DNA from: Cinnamomum chago
Taxonomy: Eukaryota > Streptophyta > Magnoliopsida > Laurales > Lauraceae
Reading direction: 5' to 3'
Assembly (NCBI GenBank): GCA_038049695.1
Contig: CP142451.1
Location: 31,666,001 to 31,730,000, forward strand
DNA length: 64,000 nucleotides
In this document: positions 22,507 to 38,825 of the stretch, piece by piece
Layout of the letters: each line of letters begins with the position of its first letter
How positions within the stretch are numbered: position 1 is the stretch's first letter
The notes under the pieces: model-generated
Seen by the model: only the letters and a program-made list of their open reading frames with translations
What the model was told of the DNA's origin: nothing
The model's database searches: none
Made by a program: the position numbers and the translations under genes

Positions 22507-22826
22507 GTGGGTCTTTTGAATGTGGATGGCTACTACAACTCCCTCCTCACCTTCATCGACAAAGCAGTGGACGATGGCTTCATCAAGCCCTTTCAACGCT
22601 ACATATTCGTCTCTGCACCTAACGCCAAAGAACTAGTGCAGAAGCTAGAGGTGGGTGTTCAACTTGTTCCCCGTCCTCTTCTCCTTTTCTTTTTTGTCAC
22701 AACAATCATTCTCTTTTGTTTCTGCAGGAGTACGAGCCTGTGCATGATGAAGTCGTGTCTAAACTTAGTTGGGAGAACGAGCAGGTCGGTTATAATTCTA
22801 CCCTGCAAGCAGAGATTGCACGGTAG
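22507..22826 (+). pseudogene. Captured LOG gene fragment, last two exons
   Basis: Exon 22507-22650 reads [20 protein letters not shown], then [13 protein letters not shown]. Exon 22728-22826 reads [20 protein letters not shown] and ends with a stop at 22824-22826. The 77-base intron has GTGGGT and TGCAG ends. This is the C-terminus of LONELY GUY-type cytokinin riboside 5'-monophosphate phosphoribohydrolases, which release active cytokinin bases. The N-terminal nucleotide-binding part with the PGGxGTxxE motif is absent, so it cannot be an enzyme alone. Both exons are open and correctly spliced, so capture is recent or the segment came in as a genomic block. Confidence 0.85.
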
Positions 22827-25034
22827 CGGCCAACAGCTGCAGTAGCAGAAGCAAAAAAAAAGAGAGGAGAGGAGGTGGTGGCAGGAGCTTTTTGGGGGTT
22901 TCTCCAGATCTTTTTGAAAGAGCGCACCATCATGTATAAAATGACTTCAATTATATCAAAAAATGACTTTCAAATGGAAGTCAATTAAGCACTCTTGATG
23001 GACTGCAGTCCTAACTTACATGGTGGTCCAGTTGGAGGACCACCATGCTGTCACATTTTACTGTTAGCCAAAAGTACTAATAAGAACATTGCATGAAGTT
23101 GAACCATTCTCAATAAGGTTTTTCTTTTGTTACTTATATTTATGACAAGTAATGCACACTCCTGCCTTCAAACTGAAACTGAACCAATGTAACATGACAT
23201 TTTTCCATCAAAACCATCTCTGGCTGGATTAAATGTGGTACCTTGACACTACAGAAGACAATTTTGACCATCAAATCATCTTTCATAGTCCATCTGCAGG
23301 ACACTACCCATTTGAGCTGACAGTCTAATTAATATGTCATTTGAGCCCACTAGATGATGAGCACCTAAGATCTAGTCAACGTGTGACATGTGCATTGAAT
23401 TGGATAATGTGTACCCTTGTGGAAGACTCCCCTTTTACTAATAGTTATAACCATGGTTCTGCATTTCAACTACAATATTGTAGAAGGACATGTTTGTCAT
23501 CTCTGTGCTATTTGTTCCATGTCCATGAAGCTTAGCCATTCTAAAATATAGAAATGTGAAAGGGGGAGAAAAAATAAACTAGATATCTTCAAAGCAAGTG
23601 GGAAACCCAACTTGAATGAACGGAATCAAAGAATAATTAACAAGGACTATAGAGTCATTAATGTGATTATGATCCACCTATAACCTTTGATTGTGGGGGA
23701 GTAATAGAGGATGATTAACAAGTGGAGTGCAGCACCCTCTCGTTTAGTTTAGGATGCACATGGTATCACGTTTATCTATTGTCACAAAATTAATCTCATG
23801 TTTTCACTAATAAAGATGTTGGCCTCGGAGTTAGCATCCTTAGCTAAAGAAGCCTAAAACAATTTCAAACAACTGAATATAGTTTTAGTTTGAAATTTGT
23901 TTGTTTAGAGAAATCAGAAGATGGTCGGTTGAGACGGCTTTCTTCTTGTCTGTCTTGTGTTTAAATATTGTTTTACAGCCGGCCAACTAGTCTTGTTTCT
24001 TGTAGATTAAGATTTGATTAACAATTAAGACCTTCTAAAAGGCCATTCTCTGTCATTAAAATTTTCTAAACTCTTTGAGTACGGTTATTTAAAAAATCAA
24101 ACAGTGTGATTAATTGTTGACTCAAAGAACTTTAGAATCCAGTCATGTTACCTTGCTCTCAAAAAACTCAGAAACAGGTTTGGTGGGAAGTGATGCTAAC
24201 AAGAGTGCCAAACCACATCAATCAGAAGTTAGGAGTCACAACAAAGAAAACGATCAATTTCATTATAGTATTATAAAGAAAGAGCAATCAGATCCTAAAA
24301 CAAGTAATACAAAAAGAAAAAAACCAAAATCAAAGAAGGTTTATATTCCATTGTCGTGATTCCTTCTTTCCAATTAGGAATCTGGTTTAGAAATAGAAAA
24401 AAAAAAAAAACAAAAAAACAAAAAAACAAAAAAACAGAACAAAAGAAGGCTGGTTTAGCAGAGTTCGTACCTTACTGGAGTGGGGGCTTGGAAAACAAGA
24501 GATTGCAAGGGGTGGAGGCTCGGTGTCTCAGGATTCTGAAATATGGTTTTTGTGACAAGATGACATGTTAAAGATGAATAATACACAGATACATGCTATA
24601 GAGACGAGATGAAAGAGAGACTTCAAAATCCAAAACTGCCAAACCCTACATCTACAAAGACCGTGACGAGAAACTGCAGCGAAGAGAAGAGAAGGATTAT
24701 ACCTTGACGAGAAGGGAACCCTGTTCCAATGGTGTTCTGATCGGCAAAGGGGCCGCTGTAGTGGAAGCACTTGCCAAACCGAGAGAAACTGCAGAGCAAA
24801 ACCGAGAGAAACTGCATGCAGAGCAAAACCGAGGGAAACAAAACATATATAAGGAGGAAAAACGAGGGAACAAAAGACTAATTTATATAATTAGGGTTTT
24901 AAAAATATATAATGAATCCCTTTTAGCGGAGCCGCTTATGTTTGCTGCTATTAATAACTTCTAATAGAGGCCACGTTCTATCTGCCTTTAAAAGTGATTT
25001 TTACCCTAAAAAATATTAGCTGCTATTAAAAGTT
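22827..25034. other. Unassigned cargo DNA
   Basis: No gene recognised. A frame at 24114-24359 (81 codons, Lys- and Ser-rich) is open but matches nothing I know. An AAAAAAC-type run lies at 24396-24440. The end (24915-25034) has short GCTGCTATTAA-type repeats, probably the edge of another element. Confidence 0.4.
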
Positions 25035-25920
25035 CACTACAAGAAAGTTGATTTTTAGTGGCGACTTTTTTTGCAGCGGTCTAATTTTTTCCACTAAAAA
25101 CCCACCTTTAGTGGTAAATATTTGATATCGCCACTGAAGGCATTATAATGCCCATATTTAGTGGCAACTTATATGTAGTAGCTAAATTTCGTCACTAATT
25201 CCTTGGCGGGAATTTTTGGCGCCATGGGATTTTGGAGGAAAAGAGATTTAGTGGCAAATTTTAATTTATCGCCACTAATGGTGTACGGTTTTAGTGATAA
25301 CTATTTATGATCGTCACCGATTTCTTAGATTCTTACATTTAGCCGCGGTATATTTTTTGCTACTGTTTGTTCTATTTTTTGTAGCTACTTTATATTGCCA
25401 CTAAAGATAAATCACAAGAAATTCAACTTTTAATGGCAATTTTTTTTGCCATAATTTAATTTTCGCCACTAAAAACTCACCTTTAATGGCGAAGCTTGAT
25501 GTTGACACTAAATGTATTATGTGATCACATTTAATGACAACTTATATGTTGTAGCTAAAGGTCATTTAAGAGGGGAAGGAGATTTATTGGTGAGTTTTCT
25601 TTTTTTGCCACTAATGGCGTAGGAGTTTAGTGGCAACTTTTTATTTTCGTTGATAATTGTCTAGTTATCTTATTTTCGCAGCCTTTTGCGGCGACTTTCT
25701 ATTGCCACTAAAAATATATTATATGAAAGCCAGCTTTTAGTGGCAACACTTCTAGCCACAATATTATTTTTGCCACAAAAGACTCACTTTAGTGAAGGTA
25801 TTACAGTGATCACAGTTAGTAGCAACTTATATGTTGTGGCTAAAGATCATTTTTGGAGGGGAAAGAGAATTAGTGGCGAGTTTTATTCTTTCACCCCTAA
25901 TGTGGTCTAGGAGTCTTTTA
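25035..25920. mobile_element. End fragment of a different CACTA family
   Basis: CACTACAAGAAA at 25035, a common CACTA terminus, is followed by many TTTAGTGGCRA motifs and their inverse (TCGCCACTAA) to about 25900, a typical subterminal array unlike the CGACGC arrays. No inverse partner (TTTCTTGTAGTG) was found in the window, so only one end is present. Confidence 0.6.
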
Positions 25921-28900
25921 AAGCTATATCCTTTTATGGGGCACGTCAAAATTTACTTTGAATGGAGTGGGTTCCACTGCACGACTAATCACACACTATC
26001 GAAGATGCCAACGAAGTCTTTTAGCATAATTAATGAGCCTTAAAATCAAGTTGGGTTGACATTTGAGCTGAAAAAATATACTGATGATCGAGTGAAATTG
26101 AGGGCGTCAGTAAACTATGTGTGTGACTGAAATACGTGCTGAGCTCCATTATGAATCAACCATCTTTCTTACTCTAAGGCATGGATGAGAATCACAGTAT
26201 TGATCGATCCCAATGAATGACACCATTACGGTATCGACCACGTAACGTTCTTTATCCGGCGCAGTCGTTGTGGCGTAAAATGTTTTTACCCTAAAAAAAT
26301 TTGAGAAAATATCCAAAGTAATCCATAACATTATAAAATGCTAGAGAATGATGTTGATTTCCATTAATAACAACTATAAAGTAAAATATTGGCCCCTAAA
26401 TCATACCATCCGGTATCACCATTTAATCTTTATCAATTTAATATGCTCATATTATAAATTTTTTCTAGCCTCCTGTTTAATTTACAAACCAATTATGTAG
26501 CCCACATTGACTACAAGAACACTAGCTACTCGAACATTTTCTTAATAATTTATTGACGTTTTTTAAAATAATAAATATGACATTGAACCCATCTCCTATA
26601 GGAATAAAATCTATTTGAGACCTTATTATAGATGCATTTGTTATGAGTGGTTTAGTTTTTTTATAAGTGAGTTCTATTATAGGAGTGTAGGTCAAGAAAA
26701 GAATTTGATAACTGATGGGATTTTCATTAGATTGACCACTATAATGCATTTGAGTTTTACCTTTTATATTTTTAATTCAGGTTACTTAATAAGTAGGCTC
26801 ACTATAAAATCTTTCAAATAAAAAAAATAACTTGGGTCCATTAGATAAAAAGGGGGATCCTCTAAGAACTTGGTCCTACCATTATATATGCAATTTTTAT
26901 TCAGATGGTTTAAAAGTGATAAACTTGATGGACCTGATTTTAGTTTGATTAAAATCTGTTTAGGGCCAATATCATGGGGAGACATTTATTTGTAATGACT
27001 CATGTTTTTATGAATAGGAACATAGGGTAAAGTATTCTTTTTTATTAAAAAAATGACTACGGCTCAATACCATCATACAACTTGGTCTCCTACTCCTACC
27101 ATCATACAACTTTTATTAATCAATTACCGCCCAACCCCATTCCTTCCCGCCATCAGTTTTATTCTCTGCAAAACACTCTCGGTCTCCATCTCTCTCTCAA
27201 TTCCAAACTGCGAAAGGGGAAAACGCTCTCGTCTGCATCTCTCTCACAATTTCGAAATTGCAAAAGGGGAAAACTCTCTCGGTCTCGGTCTCGATCTCAG
27301 TCTCTGTCTCTCTTCGATCCAAAGCTGCAGTGCCCGGGTATCCTTCCCAGCAGATCTGAACCCTCTCTCTATATCTCGGTAACCCTCCCTGTATAACTGT
27401 GTTTTTGTTTTTGTAAACCTCGTCTATCTCAGTAACCCTCTCTCCCTTTCTCTTTGAATTTGGATTCTGTCCAACATCAACACAAAAGAATTGATGATCT
27501 GCTTAAAAAATTGTAACATCTTTCTTGTTCTAGTTGTGAGGGTTTCGGGTTTGTTTTTTAAAACTTTTCTCACTTGGGGATTTACACTTGTTTGGGTTTT
27601 TCTCTTTAATAGGGTTTGATATGGAACTTGTGTTATTGGATAATTCAATATTGATTTCATTGGTTTAAGGTGTCGTTAATTGTAATCTGATATTTGATAT
27701 TATGCCCCTTCCTGACACAGTTTAGAATTGCTTAATAGGGATTATGTTAAACCCATTCTATTCGGTTGCATTAAATATTGGATCTATGTTGCAAGTCTGT
27801 AATTCTTGGCAACAACATGGGCAAATGATATCAAGCATGGCAAAGCATGTCATGTGTGATATTATGAGATTCTTGCAGTTTTGTTTTGTGAATGGAATGT
27901 TTTGGGTGTTTTCAGTTGGAATTACTGAAACTATTGCATTTTGTTGGTCTGTTGATTTTATTTGTTTTACCTTTAGTAAAGAATTTATGGGTTTTGCTTG
28001 ATTTATCTGATCAGTTTCTTATAGTTTCGCTTGGTGGGGTTCAGCCGTTTACCTAGTACAAGGGAAAGTTTTTTTTTATATATTTTTACTAGGGTAGTGT
28101 TTGAAGAGAGGGCTGGTTGCTACTCAATTTTACTTTGCAAAGCTTGTTAAGGCTGTCCCTGCTGCTTAGGCGGTAGAAGGTGTTTGTGTTCATGTCTGTA
28201 TGTATATTTCTTTTGTAGTTTCAAGGCACATTTTTCGCGAAGAAAAGGAAAAAAAATTAATTGATTTTTCTCGACGGAGAGGATTTTCATCTCCGAAGAG
28301 AGGGTCCTTTAGTTGTTTTTAGCATTGTTTATTAGTATGTCTTTGTAACTAGTACCTACTGTGCTTGTGCTTGAAGAATGGAAATTTTGGAGTTAACCGT
28401 GTAAGATTTTCTATGATTCCTTTCTTGAGTTGATTGTATGGTATTTATTTGTACATGTATATGATGCTTGACTTGGATGTCTTCTGCTTTTATGTGTAAG
28501 AAGCTCTGTTTTTATGTCAACATGTATCCTAAGAATTGATAAGGCATTGGTCTGTGCTACGTTTTCGACGGCTTGAACCGGTTTGATTCAATGGTGAAAT
28601 ATCACTTTGATCCTCCATCTGTCTAATGGGGTTTTTCTCCATGGAATGTGTGTCCCATGCCTACAGAATTTAAACATAGTTAAGATGGATCTTGTTTATA
28701 TGGATAACCAGATCTTTTTTCTTATTTGCAGAGTGCAAATTGTGTGGCTGTTCTAAATTTGGTGAATTGCTCACTGTTGGTTGGAAACATTCCCTACGAG
28801 TTTTGAAGGTATCCTTATTTTGCAATGTTGGTTGGTAATGTGTGTTATCAAAAGCTAGGTGCCTAGTTGAAATGCTGAAAATCAGTGGCTATGTTGCTTG

Positions 28901-30749
28901 ATAAAAATGGTTTTTCTTGCCCAAGCATATGCGGAAGCTTTGCGCATCAGGCTACCCCATTTTGTTTGATGGAGCATAAAACTAAAAATAGAATTAAAGA
29001 GGAATGACCAACAATCAATGCCATATGCACCCTTTTGACTAAGATAAGCAAAGCACTGATTTCTTAAAGAGGGTGCAGTCTTCATTTGGGTACACACTTG
29101 CCTGAGTAGGGAGTGAGTAGGGAGTGAGCTGGGTTCATAATGTGTTCATAATGCACTCTTAGCTAAGTGTGTAGTCTGCTTGAACTACCAATTATAAGAA
29201 GAATTAATAGTTGAGTTCCCCAACTGCATCATGTTCATAGATTTTGTCTTGGAGGTTTGGTTGGGGTTGGCTTTAATAAGTCAATTGTTAAAGCAACCAC
29301 ACTGGTTTTATAAGCACTCGTAGAATTGTATATTTTGATTTGGTTTTTACTTCGTAAGTAGATGCATTTTGTTGCCTATTTGATTTGTTTTCTATGTCTA
29401 ATGAGATGGTTGGCATTATTAAGGACATTGAATTTACTGAAAAGTAAAGTGCTAGCTTTTATATGAAGGAATACAGGAGCACTCTCACTCCAAAGTAATA
29501 TGTGCCTTTAGTATCAATCCAAATCGGTTATAATACAGGGTCACCATCTGATGCAATCCAAATCGGCTATAATGCAGGCTTGTTTGGAATTCCAGTTGGA
29601 AGCAATCAGCACTAAACCCATATTAATAAACAAGAATTATGTTTTGATTTTGTCTGTCTTCTCCTCTCTTTTGTCCAAGGAGATGGAAAGTCATACAAAT
29701 TTTAGAGGTGATGTCTCATGCTGTTCTTCTTTTAGAGACCATGTCCATTTTTTAAGATATGTTAGCTCTTTTGATTCATTTACTTGATAAAAATAAAAAG
29801 AATGCAGTCAAAGACGAGAGCATGAAACATGGGGGCCGGGTCAAAATGGCTTGTTGGATAGAGTAGGTGCCCTCCTTTGGATAGAGTACATGCATATACT
29901 TGTTGGATGGATATTAATCCTTTGGTTTAGAACATAAATCCATCACCGTCCATCTACTGGACATTGGTGAGATAAGCTTCTCCCTTCTTGGCTTCCTTGA
30001 GTGGCATATTTGATCACTTCAAGCATTTTTAGTATAGCAATTATATGCATGTATAATGTGTTTCTTTTAAGGGATGGCCGAACATGATCGCAAATTTTGG
30101 CGGGTCTAACTTTATCTAGATTGAACGACCTTGAAGTACTCAGAATGTACATTGTTTGATCGGCGGTTCCCATTTTTGGCATACAGGTGGTCACAGAGAG
30201 GCCTTTCAAAGGCCTTACGGGTGGACCATTCCTTGTAGTCTAATAGTGTTTATGAAGCATTAGTGCATGACACCACTAGCATGAACCTGGGAGATCAATC
30301 AAGTAGGAGATGGAATGAAAAAGAGGTTGAAAATTTTCAATTCTTTTTTTATTCGATTCAACGGTATAGAAGCTGAACATTATCTTGTCTAAAGCTTAGC
30401 CAACTCATTAGATCTAAGAACCAAAAATAGCTTATGTTTACCAACACCACAAAAGTATGAAAAGCAAGCATTACAGCATTGAATTTTTTTTACCAAGCAA
30501 TGTGTAACTTGTACACCTGAGTGGAAAACCAAAAAGAAAGAACTTATATTAAAAGCCTTTCACAAAAGACTATGGTTCCTAGCTATAAATTTCTTTTCAA
30601 CCTAAACGAATGTGTCATCTTGGATTCTTATAAAGTCATTTAGTAGTTGCCTTTACACTTCAAAACTAGTGTTCCCTCTCCTTATTAGTAAAGGTTTAAT
30701 AAGTTTGGAGAAGGTACAAGCCACCTAAAAAAGAAAAAGAAAAGCCCAC
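25921..30749. other. Unassigned cargo DNA between the CACTA fragment and the P450
   Basis: A CT-rich leader-like region (27170-27440) with a possible donor is followed by a long intron-like stretch and a possible exon at about 28734-28808, which hints at a further gene fragment on the + strand. I cannot name it. The rest, including 28810-30749, shows no recognisable gene or element ends. Confidence 0.35.
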
Positions 30750-33364
<2,615 letters not shown>

Positions 33365-33586
33365 AACCAATACGATCAGTTCTGCTAGTTCAGGTTCGCA
33401 AATGTAGTCCTTAGAGTCTCAACTAGCCTCGCAACCTACACAAGTGCAAGTTCAGGTGCAGGCAGCGCTTCGGTCCCAGGCAGAATTGCAACAGACACAG
33501 GTCCATGCTCAGGTAGAAGTTGCATTACAGTCCCAGCTAAACATCCTCCTCCAGCAATTCAAGGAGTCAGGCCAAATTCCAATGTG
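33365..33586 (+). pseudogene. C-terminal piece of another CACTA second gene
   Basis: A Gln-rich frame with SQLASQPTQVQVQAALRSQ, then VALQSQLNILLQQFKESG and a stop at 33584-33586. The style matches C-termini of CACTA second-gene proteins (compare MQSQIQLLLSRV at 6969), but the sequence belongs to another subfamily. With the repeat array at 34440-35103 it makes the right end of the composite element a 3' end. The upstream part of the gene is missing. The call rests on composition, pattern and position, so it is tentative. Confidence 0.5.
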
Positions 33587-34439
33587 ATGCATAACTACTC
33601 AAAAGCCGGATGATGATGATTTTTTTATTTTTATTTTTTATTTTTTCTATGCTGATGTACATTTTACTCTTGCTACTCAAGTACCTTAGAACTTAATGTA
33701 ATTCCGGAAATCAAACTTAATAGAACTTTGGGGAGCCAAATGTGCCTGAAATGAATATATGTATAGTTAAATTTATATGAACAATTAGAAGATAAGCACA
33801 AAAAGTTTTACTATTGTAACAAAAATTACCAAGATAAATCCATGCCGCAGGGTTAAATAATCCACTTTAGGAACAGACCTCACAAACTGTCTGAAGAAAC
33901 AAACCTGAATATGAAATGTGAAGGAAAGGAAGTGGTCAGATTTGAATTTGGTGAAAATGGATCACTAGCTCTATTAACATGAGCATAATGAAGCACATTG
34001 AACAGCAATGAGTAAGAACTATACATGCATTTTACCAAGTAATCTTAGAATAATATGAACTCTGTGATTGTTTTGGATACACTTACTTTTGTTCAACATG
34101 AAGGAAATCTTTGTACTAAGGGTGCAGGAAAAAAAAAAGGTACACTTATGCGATAAGAGGAATTCACAATATAAACACAACTAAGATTGTATATTTAATT
34201 GTAAACATATAAGAATGAAGGAAATGCATTTTGAATTATGATGAGGTGACACTAAATCTAAAAAATCGATTTCTCTGTGGAAAAAAAAACTGAGATTCAT
34301 TATTTCTAAAGTTTGGAACCTTGTTATCAATGCCAAGCATGGACCACCCATTAAACTGTCCCTGCGGTTATCCCTATAGTTTCAAAAGCAGTTCTCCCAA
34401 CTTGGGCACAATCACAGCATGATTAATTGAACAACATTA
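33587..34439. other. Non-coding region before the right CACTA array
   Basis: A/T-rich with no frames of note; probably the 3' flank of the CACTA gene piece at 33365-33586. Confidence 0.45.
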
Positions 34440-35103
34440 AATAATACCAATGTTGACAACGATGTTGACGAAAACATTAAAAGTGCTATTATAAGTCTTC
34501 GCTATCGGAAAAAATAGCAATCCTCTGTGACTTTTGCCAACGCAGTCTAAATATGCATCGGAAATAAGACTTTTACCCACGCATATTTTCAGTGCGTCGG
34601 CAAATAGTGTTGGGAAAGGTTTTCCACCGCTTTTGCCAACGCGGTCTTACTTGCATCGGTAAAAGTAGAAATTCTCTATGACTTTTGCCAACGCAAATTT
34701 TCACTGCGTCGGAAAATAGTGTCGGGAAATGTAAGTTTGTCATAGATGGGGCTTTGCAGACATACCTCGTGCGTCGGCAATGGTGCGAATAAAAACTCAG
34801 AGCTTTCCCAACGCGCACATGTGCGTCGCCAGTAAGGAAGATAATTGCCAACGCATTATTGCGTCGGCTTTAAAAAAACACCCGTTGGCAAAACTTTCTC
34901 TCTCTTTTAAGGTTTTTTTTTGTTGGCGCCAATATGGTTACAACAGCTTTTGCCAACGCGGTCTTACTTGCGTCGGTAAAAGTAGCAATTTCTGTGACTT
35001 TTCCCAACGCAGTGAAAATTTGCATGGGCAAAAAGACTTTTGCCAACGCAAATTTTCACTGCGTCGGCAAATATTGTCGGCAAAAGTGCAATTTGTTGTA
35101 GTG
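34440..35103. repeat. Right subterminal repeats and terminal inverted repeat of the composite CACTA
   Basis: Repeats of TTTTGCCAACGCGGTCTTACTTGCGTCGG type, sharing the GCGTCGG core with the left array but otherwise different in sequence and spacing. The element ends TTGTTGTAGTG at 35103, followed by the AAC duplication. Confidence 0.9.
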
Positions 35104-36428
35104 AACCTTTACAAATAAAGATTTCTCTAAGAAAGTGTCTTTACAAAAGATCACTCTAAGAGATACACTTTAAGCTCAAATGAAATTGCCTCTTGAATAG
35201 GCTAATATGAAAGTTTAATACAAATTACAAACATACACTCAAATAAGCTAAAGTGTGTGCACAAGTGTATGAATGTGTTTCTTCAATCAATTTCAACAAA
35301 GAAGCTCTTAAATGAATGCATGATGCATTTTAAAATCAAAGCTTATAAAATGATGATTGAAGAGAAAACTAATCACATAAAAGATTCAAACAACTTTGAA
35401 GAAATGAATTAAACAAGTTGTATGAATGTTAAAGTCTAAGAAAGCATGTGATTTAGTTAAGAGAGTTTGCAAACTAATCTAATTTACCAAGGATGATTTA
35501 GAGTTTGCAACACAACTCTTTAAAAGCTAGAAATCATGCAAATATGAAAATACAAAGATTTAACCATGCATTGATTCTACTTTTAATGGAAATCAAAATG
35601 ATAAGTAAGGTCTACCCTTTTAAATCTCAAGCATTTGATTTCCAAATGGCCCTCTAGCCTTTCCAACTTCTTCCCCTTTCTTTGGCTCCAAAATGCTCTC
35701 AAAAGTTCATGTGTCAAGCCTTGAAAAAGGTTGGAAAAGAATGGACTTTATAGCCAAAAAGTGTCCAACGGCTAGTCCTCGGTCGACCGGCAAAGGGGTC
35801 TCGGTCGACCGAGAAAGCACAATGGTCATAAAAGTTACCGTTGGGGCTTCAGGGCTCAGTCACCCTGCAGTGTCCTCGGTCGACCGAGACACAGGTCTCG
35901 GTCGACCGGCGACACTGCCGGGCGAGTCCCTGGGGCAAAAAATCCAACTTTTTTCCATTTCAAAGTATTTCTTTGAGGGATCTTTGGGCCACTCAATCAA
36001 GCTTAAATAACATGTTTTAAGACATTCTAAGATGTTTAAAAACATGAAAAACACAAAGCCTAAAAAGATTTGAAAACTTTAAAACCATAGACTAGCTTGA
36101 TTTGTAAAAACTCTTTTCAAGTGAAATTGCATACATAAATGATTCTTTTTGCGATGAATGTATGCAAAGCTCAAACCTAAATTCACAAGATGATTTTCCA
36201 AATATAATGCACAAGGAATTAGGTTTTCAAAAGAGTTTGGGTTCTAAAACCAATGCATCCAAGATTAGAACCAAAACATGCATAAAACAAATACTTTTCC
36301 AAAACTTAAAAGCTATGCATGTATAAATCAAGATTTCAAGGTTTTCTAAAACAATGCAAGTGTGTGTGAATCAAATGATGCTAAAGTGAAAATGCATCCA
36401 TCAAATTGCAAATACAAAATCCCTAACA
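35104..36428 (-). repeat. 3' LTR of the gag-only element, part 2
   Basis: Continues 17164-17587 after the CACTA insertion and matches 40936-42260. I saw three substitutions in all between the LTRs (near 17328/40679, 35742/41574 and 36399/42221) plus the G-run difference. Four CGGTCGACCG palindromes lie at 35779-35790, 35800-35813, 35875-35888 and 35898-35909. Confidence 0.95.
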
Positions 36429-36440
36429 ATCTCCCCCTTT
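36429..36440 (-). promoter_or_regulatory. Polypurine tract next to the 3' LTR
   Basis: On the minus strand AAAGGGGGAGAT lies directly before the LTR start TGTTAGGG, the expected place for the plus-strand primer. Similar tracts on the same strand lie near 36492, 36669, 36775, 36826 and 37023. Multiple polypurine tracts are a reported Sirevirus trait. Confidence 0.85.
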
Positions 36441-38825
36441 GCAATTTGATGGCAACACACTCACCACTGAACATACACACAAAGTCTTCAGCTCCCCCTC
36501 AGCTGGACAAGTCTTGAAATCTTCTTGGATGCTTCTCTCTTAGCTTGGACTCTTTTCTTCATTCTTCATGATGCTTGGTGCTTGATCATCCTTCAAGCTC
36601 TCTCTCCATCTTCCTTTCTTTAGCCAAGCATCTTCTTTAGCTCCAAGCTTTCTTTCTTCTGTTTTGCTCTCCCCCTTTGACCATGTTTCTCTCTCCCTTG
36701 TAGAAGATCATACACAACTCTCTCCTTAGGAAGCTTGGACATTCTCTTCACCCTTTTGAGAACTTGAATTCTTTCTCCCCCTTTGATGGATAGGAGATCT
36801 TCGAGTACTTGAACTCTCGAACTCTCTCCCCCTTTGACATTAAATTGCAAGGGTACCTACACACATGAAACAAGGAAAAATACCTTCAGTAGCACCTGTT
36901 AACAAATGAAATCGAAAATGAAATACATAACAGGCTATCATGTATGGAAGTAATCTCTAAGGGCTCAAAGGCAATCCAAGGGTGAATTTGATCAAAACTA
37001 ATACTTCCTATGAAGGTTTACACTCCCCCTTAATCCATTCTCTTCTTTTGTCAAACTTTTGACAAGATATAACTATTTGGTTCAAGAAGTAGATGGTTTA
37101 ACCAACTGAGGGTCAACTTCAAGGAAAGGATTAGATTCATATAACTATAAAGCACAATATGATCAAATTACCAAAAGATCAAGGTCAATGGGAAAAGCAA
37201 TCATGGATATCAATTGGAAAAACAAAGAATACCAATTGATTAAGGATATGACTATTAACACAATCACTCTAAAATGGATGTAAGAATATACCTATTAGGA
37301 AGAATCCAAATTAGAGCTATCCATGATACAATGGGGTTTACTCAAACATAACATCAATCAATATAACTTATGAAAATCATATGCTATGTAAGGTTTTGAA
37401 CTCATTTCATTCAATCAATAAATATTACTATTAAAGAGCAAGATGAGTGAAATGAAATTCAAACATGAAGCCTACCTCAACAATTAACCAACCAATATTA
37501 TGAACACATAAACATGGTGGTCATGAGATTTACCTATGTGAGCAAGGGAGGAGGCAATCATGAAAAATTATGATGCTAATGGTGTGTGACATGGAGCAAT
37601 CATATTACTTATCAAGTTCAATCCAATGCACACAAGGTTTATCACATTCACAAGAAATCAAATCAATCAAAAATATACCAATTGAAACCAATTGAATTTG
37701 ACAACATGTTAAAGAGCAAGGATGTGACAAACACAAAATCCCATCAATCATCATAAATAAATATTCATCACTTTGTAAGATATAACTAATGAGCATAGTG
37801 ATGAACAAGGCAAATTGCAATGCAAAAGGATATGACTTGGTAAAGCATGCAATTTCCAAAGTGTCAAAATCATATGAATTCAACATCTAAGATATCCATC
37901 AAACATATAGGAATATGAGAAATGTGTTTCAAAGAGTTTCATATGATTAAGAACACTACTATGAAGTTGAAACATGTATAAGGATGATACCAAGAGAATC
38001 TACATGAGTCAACATCATAACCATCCAAAAAGATATGACTATAAGGCATAGAGGATGGATTTGGGTTCTAGTATGGTTTCTACAAATGTAACTAAGATCA
38101 CAACCATACATGGAACCAAATGTCATTTGCATATAAAAAGAATGTAAATCAACAAGCAAAGATGCAAACAACATACATTTCCATTTCTAAGATAATGAAA
38201 CCAAAAGAAAAGGAAATGAAAACATGGAACATGCTTTAGATGAATATAACTAATGATGTTATAGGCATTTCCATTCAAACAATCTTCAAATCATTTTGAA
38301 AAACAAAATCCAACAATGAGCATAAAAAGAATGATTTTGAAGATCAATTTTCAACATTGTATTTTAAAAGATATAACTTAATTGAAACACATACAAGTTG
38401 ATTTTTCAAAACAATGTTCTCCATATAAAAGTATAACTTAGAAATCCATGGAAAACTTAAGTTGATTCAAATCATTTGTTCAAATAATATTACTATGACA
38501 TCTACACAAATGATTTTGCAACAACAATTGATCATGAATAAATTAGCTATGAAAGCTTTTAAAATCACAATCAATTAATCATGTAGAAATGCAATGCAAA
38601 ACTTATGTGTGCAAAAAGCAAATCAAACATGATGAAATTATAATCAAAAGATTTTGAAAACCATGACATGTAACTTGGAATGGTGCATGAAAACAAAATC
38701 AAATGATCATAAAGAAACAATGCATTTTAATAAATGTAACTATATAGAAACAAAATGCAAAGCAACATGACCAACAAAGTGATTTAACTTAAAAAGAATA
38801 GGTTGGTCAATGAGGGTTCAAGGCC
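36441..38825 (-). other. Non-coding interior of the gag-only element
   Basis: A-rich on the + strand, with no frame resembling protease, integrase, reverse transcriptase, RNase H or an envelope-like protein. Beyond the extra purine tracts, nothing is recognised. Confidence 0.7.

Noticed and set aside
24114..24359. 81-residue Lys/Ser-rich frame
   Set aside because: No family recognised, no splice or promoter context, low-complexity surroundings; left as unassigned DNA.
35693..36010. 105-residue frame repeated at 41525-41842
   Set aside because: It lies wholly within the two LTR copies and runs through the GTCGAC palindromes, so it is conserved only because the LTRs are recent copies.
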